From the NCBI GenBank assembly GCA_963837365.1, contig CAWIMW010000002.1:930001-994000 (forward strand): a stretch of 64,000 nt of DNA. Direction: 5' to 3'. This stretch comes from CAWBXL01 sp963837365 (lineage in GTDB: Bacteria; Acidobacteriota; Terriglobia; Terriglobales; Acidobacteriaceae). The notes below the pieces were generated by a model that saw only the letters and a program-made list of their open reading frames with translations, was not told the origin of the DNA and ran no database searches. Shown piece after piece: positions 55,035-64,000 of the stretch (position 1 is its first letter; every line of letters starts with the position of its first letter). The position numbers and the translations under genes were made by a program.

Positions 55035-56468
55035 TCAGAATAGGCAGCCAATCAACGCCCCATCCGCTGTGCCGGTTATCGTGGCTTCAATCCAAGAATT
55101 TGGAGCATGCGACCCTTCGAGGCGAAGGCGGAGATAGTTATCAGTCAGCGCCTCTGTACATCCGCGGTCGAACACATTCAGAGTAATTGCGTTGACGGTC
55201 TTACCTACAAAAGACTCCATAAACACAGATTTCTTTCCACTCGCCAATTCGCGGAGCACCCGATTGCGTTCACGCGCAACTTGCACGGGTACTTGATTTG
55301 GCATGGCTGAGGCCGGAGTTCCCGGACGCGCGGAATAAGTAAAGACGTGCAGATAGGTGAACGGTAGCTCTTCCACCATGCGCCGGGTTTCTGCAAACTC
55401 GGCGTCGGTCTCGCCGGGGAAGCCGGTCATTACATCCGCTCCAAGCGCGGCATGGGGCATGGCGGCACGGAGCTTCTCAACTTTCTCGCGATAGTGCCAG
55501 GGACGATATTTCCTATGCATGCGCCGGAGAACAGCGTCACTCCCCGACTGCATGGGAACATGCGCATGTTTCGCGATGCGCGGGGATTGGGCCATCAGGC
55601 CGATCAGATCATCGCTCCAGTCCATGGGCTCGACCGACGAGATGCGGAGCTTTTGGAGCTGGGTCTGCTCAAGGACGGCGCGGACCAAATCTTCAAAAAG
55701 GAACGAAGCAGGCGAGTCTAGGTCGCGGCCCCACCTGCCTAAATTAATTCCGGATAGGACCACTTCACGGTAACCTGCCTCGACGAGCAGGTTCACTTCA
55801 CCAAGAATCCGCGACAAGGGCAGCGACCGGCTTTGTCCACGCACGGAAGGAATCACGCAGAATGAGCAGCGGTTATCGCATCCATCTTGCACTTTTAGAT
55901 TGGGGCGGGTGCGCTCATTGGCTGCGTCGAATACTGGAGCGGCCAACAATTCTGTATGGGCAAAAATGTCGGACACGTAAATTTCTGCTGGCGGGTGGGG
56001 AGAAAATTCAGTTCCCAGTTCCCGGATGTCAGTTCTCAGTTGATGCAGGGGCACAAAGGCGTGCATCCCCTTCCGAGGCACCAACTCCGCCAGTTGGTGT
56101 TTGTGGGAGTTCCCAATGACCTGGCTCACGCCAGGCAAAGCAGCGATCTCATCCGGCGCTCGCTGCGCGTAACAACCGGTAACAACAATCTTGCACTCCG
56201 GGTTCTGGCGATGAATCCGTCGAATGGCCGCACGGGCGTCCTGGTCGGCGGATGCAGTCACCGTGCAGGTATTCAGAACTACCAGTTCTGCGTCCGCCAC
56301 TAAATCCGCGCGCTCCATCCCTTGCGCCCGGAACTGCTGCTCAATGGTGGCCCCGTCCGCCTGGGTGGCACGGCAGCCAAAATTTTCCACGTAGAAGCTG
56401 GACACACAAATATGGTACCCGAAGCCAGGCGCCGCGTCTAAGAGCGACATGCCCTCGGGCACACGCAT
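55035..56468 (-). CDS. mtaB: tRNA methylthiotransferase, MtaB type
   Basis: A radical-SAM enzyme adding a methylthio group to t6A37 of tRNA. It has the N-terminal UPF0004 domain with three Cys (32, 68, 99; NFGCRATQ, NTCTVT, VTGCYAQ), the radical-SAM CxxxCxxC (197, 201, 204) in GCDNRCSFC, and a TRAM-like C-terminus. ENFGCRATQADG is typical of MtaB rather than MiaB. The start is uncertain: the family usually begins near residue 22 (GTG at 56405). Residues about 143-154 are encoded by a short AGTTCTCAG repeat. Confidence 0.9.
   Translation of the reverse strand: MRVPEGMSLLDAAPGFGYHICVSSFYVENFGCRATQADGATIEQQFRAQGMERADLVADAELVVLNTCTVTASADQDARAAIRRIHRQNPECKIVVTGCYAQRAPDEIAALPGVSQVIGNSHKHQLAELVPRKGMHAFVPLHQLRTDIRELGTEFSPHPPAEIYVSDIFAHTELLAAPVFDAANERTRPNLKVQDGCDNRCSFCVIPSVRGQSRSLPLSRILGEVNLLVEAGYREVVLSGINLGRWGRDLDSPASFLFEDLVRAVLEQTQLQKLRISSVEPMDWSDDLIGLMAQSPRIAKHAHVPMQSGSDAVLRRMHRKYRPWHYREKVEKLRAAMPHAALGADVMTGFPGETDAEFAETRRMVEELPFTYLHVFTYSARPGTPASAMPNQVPVQVARERNRVLRELASGKKSVFMESFVGKTVNAITLNVFDRGCTEALTDNYLRLRLEGSHAPNSWIEATITGTADGALIGCLF
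56009..56045. repeat. CAGTTCCCAGTTCCC-type repeat translated within mtaB
   Basis: A CAGTTCCCAGTTCCC tandem and an AGTTCTCAGTTGA unit, matching the repeat at 47277-47368, translated in frame as QLRTDIRELGTE. Confidence 0.55.
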
Positions 56469-56551
56469 TCCTTGATGCTTCAGTCAGAATCGGAAGGGCG
56501 TGGGGGAGAAATGGAGGAGCCACCGATTCAGCGCATCAAACCGCCACTCGC

Positions 56552-56863
56552 TCAGGCTGTCGCCATCTGCCGGCGCTGTTGAAAGCACTCCCGGCAAAAA
56601 ACAGGGCGGCCCTGGGTCGGTTTGAAAGGTACGGTTGTTTCCTTGCCGCATTGTGAGCAACTGGTTCGCGTTTCCACGCGAGTGTTTTGAGGCGAGGCAT
56701 GAACCACTGGACCGTACGATGAAGCGCGTTTGGATTTGCAGTTCTTGCAACGGCGGGGTTCGTTCTTGAACTGCTTATCGTGGAAGAACAACTGTTCGCC
56801 AGCGGTGAAAATGAAATCAGTACCACAATCGATACACTTTAATACTTTGTCCTGAAACTCCAT
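56552..56863 (-). CDS. Zinc-ribbon protein
   Basis: A 103-residue protein starting MEFQDKVLKCIDCGTDFIF, with four CxxC pairs (CIDC, CKNC, CSQC, CREC) forming two zinc ribbons joined by FFHDKQFKNEPRR and a Ser/Thr linker. GGGAG stands upstream of the ATG. Related proteins are widespread and uncharacterised; nucleic-acid binding is plausible. It is followed by mtaB on the same strand 83 bases on. Confidence 0.75.
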   Translation of the reverse strand: MEFQDKVLKCIDCGTDFIFTAGEQLFFHDKQFKNEPRRCKNCKSKRASSYGPVVHASPQNTRVETRTSCSQCGKETTVPFKPTQGRPVFCRECFQQRRQMATA

Positions 56864-57059
56864 GAGGAGATGCTCCCTTTTCAGTCCAGCTCTCGAGCAT
56901 CTCCTCGCCGGAAAAGGCCTCAGCCCGATCCGGCGCGCCAAGACGCGCAAGAACCTTGGACACATCCCCCTCAATTGGCTCGTGGAATTGCTACCCTGGG
57001 TTCGGCCCACCCTCGCCCACGAAGGCGAGGGCTACATCTACAGCTGATTACAAATACTC

Positions 57060-57087
57060 GGGCCACCACCGGGGACGGGGTGGCCCT
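57060..57087 (-). terminator. Hairpin downstream of rpsU
   Basis: GGGCCACC and GGGTGGCCC form an 8-base-pair stem nine bases past the rpsU stop. Read on the plus strand it is followed by TTATTTAAA; on the minus strand by GAGTATTTG. A weak terminator in either direction. Confidence 0.45.
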
Positions 57088-57095
57088 TATTTAAA

Positions 57096-57293
57096 CTAAT
57101 CTTGCTCTTTGCGAGCTTTTTTGCGGCTACGTTTCCGTGCCAGTGCTTCTTTTACACGTTTCTTTTCACCGGGTTTCAGGTAAAAGGAGTGGCGTTTAAC
57201 TTCCTTGATGATGTCTTCCTGCTGCACTTTGCGCTTGAAGCGGCGCAATGCATTCTCCAAAGACTCACCTTCTTGGATTCTGACTTCTGCCAA
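57096..57293 (-). CDS. rpsU: 30S ribosomal protein S21
   Basis: A 65-residue basic protein of the S21 family: AEVRIQEGESLENALRRFKR, and a strongly basic C-terminal helix (KEALARKRSRKKARKEQD). It binds the small subunit near the anti-Shine-Dalgarno sequence. Length is normal. Confidence 0.95.
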   Translation of the reverse strand: MAEVRIQEGESLENALRRFKRKVQQEDIIKEVKRHSFYLKPGEKKRVKEALARKRSRKKARKEQD

Positions 57294-57394
57294 CTAGCTA
57301 CACCCCCAAACCTGTCCCATTTGGACTAAATAGTTATGGCAAGGTTCTGACTCTAAGTCAAGTGGCAGGTGGGGATTTCCATAGGTTTATTGCT

Positions 57395-60300
57395 TCAATA
57401 AATCAGCTTCAACGCGAGCTGTAACTGCCGGGGAGCATAGGCGTCGGTGGCCTTCAGAAAGTTGGTCTGTTGGCGGTACTGAGCGGGGAAGATGTTGATT
57501 CCAATGCGGTTATCTATCTGCACGAACTGTCCGGCATTGTTTAGAAAGCCGTTGCTGGTGGCATCCACTTTCTGGTTATCGCGGTTGAGAAGGTTGAAGG
57601 ATTCGACGATCAGGTCGAGTTTTATTTTCTCACTGAGGTATAAACGGCGGGTGAGGCGAAGGTTGGTGGTGGAATAATCGGGACCCAGGAAAGAATTGCG
57701 GGGAGCGCCGGGAAGACGATCGTTGAGAGAGTTGCCATCCTGGTTGGCGTCGCCGACGATGCGTGCATCTACAGGGCGTCCACTGCCGTAAGTGAATACT
57801 CCGGAGAGTTTCCAACTATTGAATAGTTTACCGAGTAGCGGGTGGTCACGGTCAAAGGGGCGCGGCGCCGCAATCCAGGAAAAGGCCAGGCGATTGCGCT
57901 GATCGGTAACACTGGGTCCGCGCTCGGCATTGGGAGCATAGGTGTTTTGCACCGTCGCGGGCTGGCCTGCAACCAGCGCATCCTGGCCATCATCAATGGC
58001 CTTTGCGTAGGTGTAGGCAAGCCGGAAGTAGAGGCCATGGGTCATCCGGCGGCGAACTGAAAGTGTGATGCCCTGATAGGTACTGGATGCAGCGCTTTCA
58101 AAAACGTTGATCGCGCCGAGCTGAGAAATCGGACGCTGGAGTGGATTGATACACGGCGGAAAGGGACAGGTAAGTGAAGAGGTGAATTGCTGGGTGGAAA
58201 ACGAATTTACCGTGTAGTAAGAGTCGAGGAAATTGCTCCCAGTCTGATCGAAGACCGGATAAGTCACTGCCGTAGGGACCGGCAGATTCACATCGCGGGC
58301 ACGGATCAGGTGCTCTCCGTGGACATACATGAGAGAAATCCCGGCAGCCATGCGCTCGGCAAATTCCCGCTCGATGCTCAGGCTGGCCTGTTCCACGTGC
58401 GGGGTTTGAAAGTCGTGGGCGAAGGCAGAGACCTCATTTTGTATAAAGTCCGTAAGGCTGGCGGGAGCAAGGCAAGAAGTTGCATTGATGGCGCAGCGCA
58501 CAACTGGATTTGGATATTGAGGAAAAACCTGATGATCGAAGAAGTGCGTATTGCCCAAAAACAGGTGGCCGTTGTTGATTCCGTTCTGGTTTTCGATGGT
58601 GGAGGTGTAGATCTGCGGAATGCGGGTATAGAAAATCCCGTACCCAGCGCGAATCACCAGCGGACGTTTGTCTCCGAAGGAGTAAGCGAACCCCACCCGA
58701 GGCGCAAAATTGTTGGGATCATGCGGCACCTTTCCACTGTCCGGCCAAAGAGGATTGGAAACCAGCCCCTTCAAGTTGAAGGTCTGCAAGTCATAGCGTG
58801 CGCCCAGGCTCAACGCCAAATGATTGGTGAGGCGAATCGTGTCCTGTATGAAAGCGGCATATTCCCTGGTATTCGGATGGGTCACGGCAGAACCAAAATT
58901 CTGAATGTAGTAGCGGGGTACCTGGTGCGCGTAAGCGCGTAACGGCGTGAGTTCCAGCCCGCCAATTTGCGGGGCAAAAGAAAATGGGTTCACTTTGATG
59001 GTGTCGTAGAAATACTCTCCCCCAAACAGCGAAGGGAAGAAGTTGTAAATGTTAGTAAAAAGCATGTCTCCGCCGAACTTCCAGGAATGGCGCCCGCCGC
59101 TCAGGCTGAGGGTTTCGGTGAGATGCAGGCGCCGCTCATTGGTATTTCGGGGTAAAAGCGAAGAGCGCCCAAAGCCATCCAGAACGCCGTAAATCCGGGT
59201 AAGAGAGTCGCCGGAGTTGCTGGTCGAGCGTTGCAGATCATGGGAATATTGCGCCCGCAGGTGGCTGATCAATTTGCCGGACAATGCGCTGGTCAGGGAC
59301 AGCGCTCCACTTTGGGTGGCGACCTGTTCTTCTCCGTTGTCACTGCTGGCGAAGGCGGTCAGCGGACTGGTGGGATCGAGAAAGACGTTGTTCTCTCCGT
59401 AGTAGCGGGATGTGTTAACTCGTGCCGAGAGTTGATTCCGCGGTGAGAGCGAGACGTCCACTTTGAAGAAGCCAGTATTCCCCAGCATTCGCGCCGGGAA
59501 ATTCCCGGCCATGGTACTCAGTTGGGCAGCAGTGGCGAACACCAGGTCCTTGTCGCTGTCTTCATAGTCTCCATGATGCAGCGGCTCCGCGCCTTTTTGG
59601 GGAACTAACACCGCACTTCCATCCAGAAAGCGCACTACGGTGGGGACATGGAATACATGCTGGTCGTATCCCATATAAAAAAATGCCCGGTTGCGCTTGA
59701 GTGGGCCACCGAAAGTCGCGCCGAACTGCGTTTGCTGGTCCTTTGGCTTGAAGGTCATAAAAGGGTGGCGGGCATCCAGCGCGCTGTCCCGCAGGTAGGC
59801 AAATCCGGTGCCGTGGAAATGATTGGAGCCGGATTTGGTGACTACGTTCACTACAGCTCCACCGGCGCGGCCTAGTTCTGCGCCGTAGGTGTTGGAGGAA
59901 ACGCGGAACTCTTGCACGACTTCACTGGAAAATTGATAGGGCGCGCGATAGCGTCCCCGGGCTTGGGAAAAGAACGCGTTGTTGTTGTCGGCTCCGTCCA
60001 CCAGATAGCTGGATTGGAATCCGCGAATCCCGCCGAACGACAAGTCGCCATTGGAGGATGAGGTCAGGCCGCGTGGGTCCTGGGTCACTCCCGGAGTCAG
60101 TAAAGCCAGATCAGTAAAACGCCGCCCGTTCAAGGGCAACTCTTGAATGGCGCGCTCATCTATTACAGCGGAAACCGCGCTGGGCTGGGTTTCTACCATA
60201 GGAGGCTCATCCGAAACTGTCACCGTTTCCTTCAGTCCGGCAACCGCAAGCTTGAATTCCACCCGCACAGAGCCTCCGACCTCCACAGGTAAATGCTGCA

Positions 60301-60565
60301 CCACTTGCGCAGACATTCGCTCCGCCTCCGCCCGCCCCGAATACTCACCTGGGGGGAGCAAGTCGAGCGTGAATTGCCCATCGCCGTCGGTGGTTGTGGT
60401 GTAGCGGAATCCGGTGGCAGTGCTGACAAAGGCCACCGATGCGTTCGGAATTCTGCTGCCCGAAGCGTCGGAAACGGTGCCGCGAATGGCACCGGTGGAG
60501 GCGTCCTGAGCAAAACAGCCAATCGCTAGGAAAACGAAAAAGACCAAACGAACAGAGCGCGGCAT
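57395..60565 (-). CDS. TonB-dependent receptor with carboxypeptidase-regulatory-like domain (second)
   Basis: A 1056-residue Oar-like outer-membrane protein: signal peptide (about 1-20), regulatory-like beta-sandwich (about 23-110, GAIRGTVSDASGSRIPNASV), plug (about 115-235, ELPLNGRRFTDLALLTPGV, GAELGRAGGAVVNVVTKSGS), and a barrel ending QLALKLIY. Same architecture as the receptor at 3453-6833 but clearly different in sequence. No transporter or degradation gene is next to it, so the ligand is unknown. Confidence 0.9.
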   Translation of the reverse strand: MPRSVRLVFFVFLAIGCFAQDASTGAIRGTVSDASGSRIPNASVAFVSTATGFRYTTTTDGDGQFTLDLLPPGEYSGRAEAERMSAQVVQHLPVEVGGSVRVEFKLAVAGLKETVTVSDEPPMVETQPSAVSAVIDERAIQELPLNGRRFTDLALLTPGVTQDPRGLTSSSNGDLSFGGIRGFQSSYLVDGADNNNAFFSQARGRYRAPYQFSSEVVQEFRVSSNTYGAELGRAGGAVVNVVTKSGSNHFHGTGFAYLRDSALDARHPFMTFKPKDQQTQFGATFGGPLKRNRAFFYMGYDQHVFHVPTVVRFLDGSAVLVPQKGAEPLHHGDYEDSDKDLVFATAAQLSTMAGNFPARMLGNTGFFKVDVSLSPRNQLSARVNTSRYYGENNVFLDPTSPLTAFASSDNGEEQVATQSGALSLTSALSGKLISHLRAQYSHDLQRSTSNSGDSLTRIYGVLDGFGRSSLLPRNTNERRLHLTETLSLSGGRHSWKFGGDMLFTNIYNFFPSLFGGEYFYDTIKVNPFSFAPQIGGLELTPLRAYAHQVPRYYIQNFGSAVTHPNTREYAAFIQDTIRLTNHLALSLGARYDLQTFNLKGLVSNPLWPDSGKVPHDPNNFAPRVGFAYSFGDKRPLVIRAGYGIFYTRIPQIYTSTIENQNGINNGHLFLGNTHFFDHQVFPQYPNPVVRCAINATSCLAPASLTDFIQNEVSAFAHDFQTPHVEQASLSIEREFAERMAAGISLMYVHGEHLIRARDVNLPVPTAVTYPVFDQTGSNFLDSYYTVNSFSTQQFTSSLTCPFPPCINPLQRPISQLGAINVFESAASSTYQGITLSVRRRMTHGLYFRLAYTYAKAIDDGQDALVAGQPATVQNTYAPNAERGPSVTDQRNRLAFSWIAAPRPFDRDHPLLGKLFNSWKLSGVFTYGSGRPVDARIVGDANQDGNSLNDRLPGAPRNSFLGPDYSTTNLRLTRRLYLSEKIKLDLIVESFNLLNRDNQKVDATSNGFLNNAGQFVQIDNRIGINIFPAQYRQQTNFLKATDAYAPRQLQLALKLIY

Positions 60566-60791
60566 GGAATGTCACCTTGGATATGAAGTCAGGTGAAGTC
60601 CAGACTCTTGACGGGAGAGTTCTTCTATATCACTAACGAGGGTGCTGTGTCTGTGATGAATGAGATTTGATTTGGGGGTTGTTCCAAGATGGGAACCGGT
60701 TTGTTGGCTTCGACGAGAACATGTTCCAGCCCGAAGGCTCTGGTCTCTCATCCAATCAATCCTTCGACTTCGCTCGGGATGCCGGGGGTTT

Positions 60792-61955
60792 TCAGAGTGA
60801 CAGGGTCGTCGTTGACATGGAAGTCGCCATAAGGCGGGCTTCAAAGAATTGTTCCACACGCTCCAATATTGCAGGGGCAGCTTTTGATTCGTAGATGGCT
60901 TTCCGCAAGCCCGCTCCGCCCGGCACCCCGTGTGTGAACCACGATGCAAACTGCTTCATCTTCCCAGTTGCGTCGGGTAATTCTTCTTCGATCAGCATCT
61001 GGAAGTAGGTGCGGATCATCTCGTAGCGGTCGGCTTCGGTGGGCTGATCGTAGTTGAGTCGGTGACTTGGAGCTATAGAGCTTTGCTCCGCAAGACCGCC
61101 GGGGGCGGCCGTTCCTGCGGGTTGGTTTGTGACCCAGGCGGTGTATTGCTCAATCTGGCGGAAGATCCATGGGTTCGACGGTGCGGTGCGCCCGATCATG
61201 ATCGCATCGCAGCCGGTTTGCGTAACCATGGCGCAGGCATCTTCCGGAGTGCGGATGTCGCCATTGCCGATCACGGGGATTTTTACTGCATCTTTAATAG
61301 CGGCGATCCATTCCCAGCGCGCCTGACCGCTGTAGCCCATCTCGCGGGTGCGGGCATGTAACGCGACCGCACAAAGGCCGCAGTCTTCGGCCATCTTCGC
61401 AAGCTCCACGCAGATGATGTTGTCATCATCCCAGCCAGCCCGGAACTTCACGGTGAAGGGAATCTTCACCGCAGCTCGGACAGATTCAAAAATCTTGCCG
61501 ATGATCGGTAAATCGCGCAGCAGCCCCGAGCCTCCGTTGCACTTCACAACTTTCTTCGCTGGGCAGCCGAGGTTCAAATCCACCAGATCGAACCCCAGGT
61601 CTTCGACGATGCGCGCAGCATCGGCCATCACATTCGGGTCGCTGCCAAAAAGCTGGGCTGAGATAGGATGCTCGTCTTCGTAAAAATGCAAATAGCGTTT
61701 GGCCTTCTGATCTTTTTTTCGAAGGACGCCGTCCGCCGAGGTGAACTCAGTCATGATCAGACCGCATCCCCCGAGGTTGCGGATGAAGCGGCGGAAGACG
61801 GTGTCGGTCACTCCGGCCATGGGAGCGAGCACGGTGGCAGGAGCGATTTGGACTCCACCGATCGATACCAAGCCAGACACAGGCTTTAAACCAGCCTGTG
61901 TGGAGGCGGGGCTTGCCCCGTCGGTCTGTCCGGAATTGTCCCAAAACTTGCGCAC
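60792..61955 (-). CDS. dusB: tRNA-dihydrouridine synthase, DusB type
   Basis: A 387-residue flavoenzyme reducing uridines in tRNA. It has VLAPMAGVTDTVFRR (about 42), catalytic Cys131 in NLGCPAKKV, KFRAGWDDDN, ALHARTREMGYSG, and IPVIGNGDI. The family core begins near residue 29; the first 28 residues come from a GGCGGGGCTTGCCCCG repeat, and another non-family insert (about residues 280-300) is low in conservation. The GTG start has no strong ribosome-binding site, so a start nearer residue 29 is possible. Confidence 0.9.
   Translation of the reverse strand: MRKFWDNSGQTDGASPASTQAGLKPVSGLVSIGGVQIAPATVLAPMAGVTDTVFRRFIRNLGGCGLIMTEFTSADGVLRKKDQKAKRYLHFYEDEHPISAQLFGSDPNVMADAARIVEDLGFDLVDLNLGCPAKKVVKCNGGSGLLRDLPIIGKIFESVRAAVKIPFTVKFRAGWDDDNIICVELAKMAEDCGLCAVALHARTREMGYSGQARWEWIAAIKDAVKIPVIGNGDIRTPEDACAMVTQTGCDAIMIGRTAPSNPWIFRQIEQYTAWVTNQPAGTAAPGGLAEQSSIAPSHRLNYDQPTEADRYEMIRTYFQMLIEEELPDATGKMKQFASWFTHGVPGGAGLRKAIYESKAAPAILERVEQFFEARLMATSMSTTTLSL
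61895..61930. repeat. GTGTGGAGGCGGGGCTTG repeat translated at the start of dusB
   Basis: Closely similar to one arm and centre of the palindrome at 37506-37539 (GTGTGGAG.CGGGGC..GCCCCGTC). It encodes about residues 9-20 of the annotated DusB. Confidence 0.6.
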
Positions 61956-61988
61956 TGTCTTATTCTACTGAGATTTTGGTCGGGGACC

Positions 61989-62564
61989 CTACGGTTTTGG
62001 AAATCCAGGCACCAGGCCGGAAACCTGTTGTGCATAATGCTCATAAGCCACGCCAAAATGCTGCCGCAACGCGCTTTCTTCCCGGCGAAGCTTAAACAAA
62101 ACTCCAACCACAACGATCAGCAGCCCGACAAACGCCCGCACTTGTCCGCTGACGATGGCCGTGCCAAGAATCCCAATCATCAAACCGCTGTAAATGGGAT
62201 GGCGCACGATCTTATAAGGGCCGCGAATCACCAGTTCCTGGGTGCCGCCGGTGGTAATCCGCGCAGTCCAATTTTTCCCCAGTGTGTGACGAGCCCATAT
62301 CGCAAACCCCAAGCCCGCTACCTCAACCCCCAATCCCGTGGCCAGCCACGCTCCGGCCGACGGCCACAGCTGTTTCTCCAGTGCGGCCAGTGGCACATGC
62401 CAAATCAGCAAAGCAAAACCGGCAATCATCAGGCCCAAGTAAACCAGCCGGCCAACGCCTGATTCCTTTTTGGCCTCAGACGCCTTTGTACTGCGTATAC
62501 GGTTTCGGGCAGAGATCATCCAGTAGACATACCAGATCAACCAGAGGGCCCAAGCGATTCGCAT
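61989..62564 (-). CDS. Isoprenylcysteine methyltransferase-like membrane protein
   Basis: A 191-residue inner-membrane protein with about five helices. It has the ICMT/phospholipid-methyltransferase signature RGPYKIVRHPIYSG (about 126-139) and REESALRQHFGVAYEHYA at the C-terminus. The start at 62564 (RIAWALWLIWYVYWM) begins the first helix; the longer frame is antisense to rpmE. Methylates a lipid or small molecule; substrate unknown. It precedes dusB by 33 bases. Confidence 0.82.
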   Translation of the reverse strand: MRIAWALWLIWYVYWMISARNRIRSTKASEAKKESGVGRLVYLGLMIAGFALLIWHVPLAALEKQLWPSAGAWLATGLGVEVAGLGFAIWARHTLGKNWTARITTGGTQELVIRGPYKIVRHPIYSGLMIGILGTAIVSGQVRAFVGLLIVVVGVLFKLRREESALRQHFGVAYEHYAQQVSGLVPGFPKP

Positions 62565-62626
62565 AGAAACCCGCACAAATATACGTATAACCGAAGTAGC
62601 CAGTTCACTGGCGGACCAAACAGAAA

Positions 62627-62646
62627 GCCCTCGCCGAAGCGAGGGC
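62627..62646 (-). terminator. Rho-independent terminator of rpmE
   Basis: On the minus strand GCCCTCGC, TTCG loop, GCGAGGGC, then TTTCTGTTT. It lies 42 bases after the rpmE stop. Confidence 0.8.
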
Positions 62647-62688
62647 CCTAAAGCCGCGTTGATCCGCGAAAATCCTTGGCGAAAGGTT

Positions 62689-62907
62689 TTACTTCTTCGC
62701 CGGCTCCACCTTGGCGTACTTCCGGCGGAAGCGCTCGACGCGACCGGCGGTGTCCACCAGCTTCTGCTTGCCGGTAAAAAACGGGTGGCAGGCCGAGCAG
62801 ATTTCAACGTGGATGTCGCCCTTATGAGTGGAGCGGGTCGTAAAGTTGTTGCCGCATGCGCATAACACGCGTATTTCGTTGTAGATAGGGTGAATTGCTG
62901 CCTTCAT
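62689..62907 (-). CDS. rpmE: 50S ribosomal protein L31
   Basis: A 72-residue protein with the zinc-binding Cys pairs of the C+ form: Cys16/Cys18 (VLCACGN) and Cys37/Cys40 (EICSACHPFFTGKQK). It contributes to ribosome assembly and bridges. GGAGA precedes the ATG. It is followed by its own terminator. Confidence 0.96.
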   Translation of the reverse strand: MKAAIHPIYNEIRVLCACGNNFTTRSTHKGDIHVEICSACHPFFTGKQKLVDTAGRVERFRRKYAKVEPAKK

Positions 62908-63344
62908 GGAGTCTCCAAATCCTGTTCGGAACCATTAGATTCTATAGGATTCATGCAAGATTCAGCAACCGCAGCGAGAGAGTTCGGTAGTGGCGCAGTT
63001 AGCATAATTTTATGCTGGGTATCCGCCATTTGATATGGAGCCTGCTCCAACTCTGATGCAGCCCGCAAGGGCAGAATCGGTTAGCCCCGGCCGGAATTCT
63101 GGGGAAATGCGCAACAATTGAGACGAGTCCCGGCAGGGACGCACATCGCCAGTAACTACCTGTGCTGTCCCTGCGGGACTCTATCCGGTCTTCTTTCCCC
63201 GGCGCTGCCGTGCCGGATTTCCCATTCCGCCGCTTAAGCGGCTAGCTTCGGGTTATGGTTCTATTTTTCCAAACTGAGCCAACAACCTACATCCGGGTAA
63301 TTTGAAACCGTAGGCAATCCCTTGTATAACTGCGGGTAAACCAA
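62908..63344. other. Gene-free stretch with an inverted repeat
   Basis: A 437-base gap. At 63125-63181 GAGTCCCGGCAGGGAC faces GTCCCTGCGGGACTC, an imperfect palindrome of the dispersed-repeat type (one extra base in the left arm). No gene or recognisable RNA is seen in the rest. Confidence 0.55.
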
Positions 63345-63734
63345 GTGCCCGAACCGCAACCCAAACCACGCCGCTGGACAGTATTGGCCTCCGGACTTCT
63401 CTGCGGACTGCTCGCTCTTGTAGTGATTTTCACCAACCGCAGCGCATTCCATAGTCCCTTGGCAGTAGTCGTGGTTGCTGCCATCGGATCCGCTGCTGTT
63501 TTGCTTCAACTCCGCTTGCGCAATCGGGAACGGGGAAAAGCCGTCCACCCGCCCGTCTGGCTCAATCTTCTGGGAATTGTCTTCGCCCTGCTCGCCTTGT
63601 TTGCGGACTTCTTAAACCTCAATTCGGAGATGACTCAGCTATTGGCCCTGGCAGCAGTAGGAAGTTTTGGGATCAGCGGAGCGATCATCTTGCACGCATT
63701 CCGTAAAGCAAGACCAAAAGAGACCAGCGGGTAG
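63345..63734 (+). CDS. Hypothetical four-helix membrane protein
   Basis: A 129-residue protein from a GTG start (PEPQPKPRRW) with predicted helices at about 12-30, 36-55, 72-90 and 95-115. No enzymatic motif is visible. It converges on the TonB gene; their stop codons are adjacent. Function not recognised. Confidence 0.6.
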   Translation: MPEPQPKPRRWTVLASGLLCGLLALVVIFTNRSAFHSPLAVVVVAAIGSAAVLLQLRLRNRERGKAVHPPVWLNLLGIVFALLALFADFLNLNSEMTQLLALAAVGSFGISGAIILHAFRKARPKETSG

Positions 63735-64000
63735 TTAGTGGAATTCCACGGCTACGGTGGTTTCAATCTCTACCGGCCTGCCATTCACACGATACGGCTG
63801 AAAGCGCCATTCTTTGACCGCATCCATGGCTGCACGGTTGAAGACTTCGTTACCACTTTCCGGACGCGCGTCTATAACAGTTCCATCTGCGGCAACCACG
63901 ATATGTAGCAGGGCTATCCCATTCTTGCTGGCTTCGCCTTCAGGTATCACCGCATCTACTTTATGAACTGTAAGCGGGTCGATGGCCCCTGGAGGGAATT
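63735..64000 (-). CDS. TonB C-terminal domain protein, partial
   Basis: The C-terminal ~88 residues of an energy-transducer TonB family protein; the gene continues past the window edge (FPPGAIDPLTVHKVDAVIPE is still in frame). The TonB box-binding domain is clear: GIALLHIVVAADGTVIDA, FNRAAMDAVKEWRFQPYRVN and VEIETTVAVEFH. It would energise outer-membrane receptors such as the two encoded here. Confidence 0.85.
   Translation of the reverse strand, partial: FPPGAIDPLTVHKVDAVIPEGEASKNGIALLHIVVAADGTVIDARPESGNEVFNRAAMDAVKEWRFQPYRVNGRPVEIETTVAVEFH

Overview
The window looks like a chromosomal segment of an acidobacterium, most likely class Terriglobia. Four things point that way: two very large outer-membrane receptors with an N-terminal carboxypeptidase-regulatory-like domain, a diderm-type sortase with its own VIT/VWA substrate, many short dispersed palindromic repeats between genes, and the general gene repertoire. 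This taxonomic call is an inference; no 16S rRNA gene is present.

Layout. 1-3293: the decayed right end of an integrative element (broken ATPase, small zinc-finger protein, broken HNH nuclease, excisionase, frameshifted tyrosine integrase) abutting the 5' end of tRNA-Val(GAC). 3453-10661: a TonB-dependent receptor divergent from a permease / acid-sugar kinase / PdxA2-type dehydrogenase operon for four-carbon sugar acids. 10668-13399: class GN sortase and its VIT/VWA substrate. 13583-15653: trpG and trpE, tail to tail. 15848-18119: a frameshifted cytochrome P450 and an MBL-fold hydrolase. 18376-22504: an AT-richer accessory block with a tandem metallo-beta-lactamase protein plus two small membrane proteins in one operon (the best candidate for an undescribed system), a small hypothetical, and a VapBC module with a broken toxin but an intact operator. 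22627-30483: B12-dependent ribonucleotide reductase (frameshifted), two hypotheticals, an osmoprotectant-type ABC transporter and superoxide dismutase.

30682-38729: a hybrid sensor kinase, MsrPQ periplasmic methionine-sulfoxide repair, a REC-PilZ protein, and the SAM-cycle genes ahcY and metK. 38944-52608: RodZ-like protein, cupin, Mfd, a DUF885 peptidase, GalU, a purD / membrane protein / purE cluster, an HExxH peptidase and SthA transhydrogenase. 52794-64000: an exported ankyrin protein coupled to a lipoprotein glycosidase, MtaB, a zinc-ribbon protein, S21, a second large receptor, DusB, an ICMT-like methyltransferase, L31, a membrane protein and the C-terminus of a TonB protein.

Themes. 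Most genes are ordinary chromosomal housekeeping. Two otherwise well-conserved genes (P450, nrdJ) carry single frameshifts, so either consensus errors or real lesions must be considered. Dispersed repeats not only fill intergenic gaps but appear translated in frame in linkers or termini of NrdJ, MtaB, DusB and the sortase.
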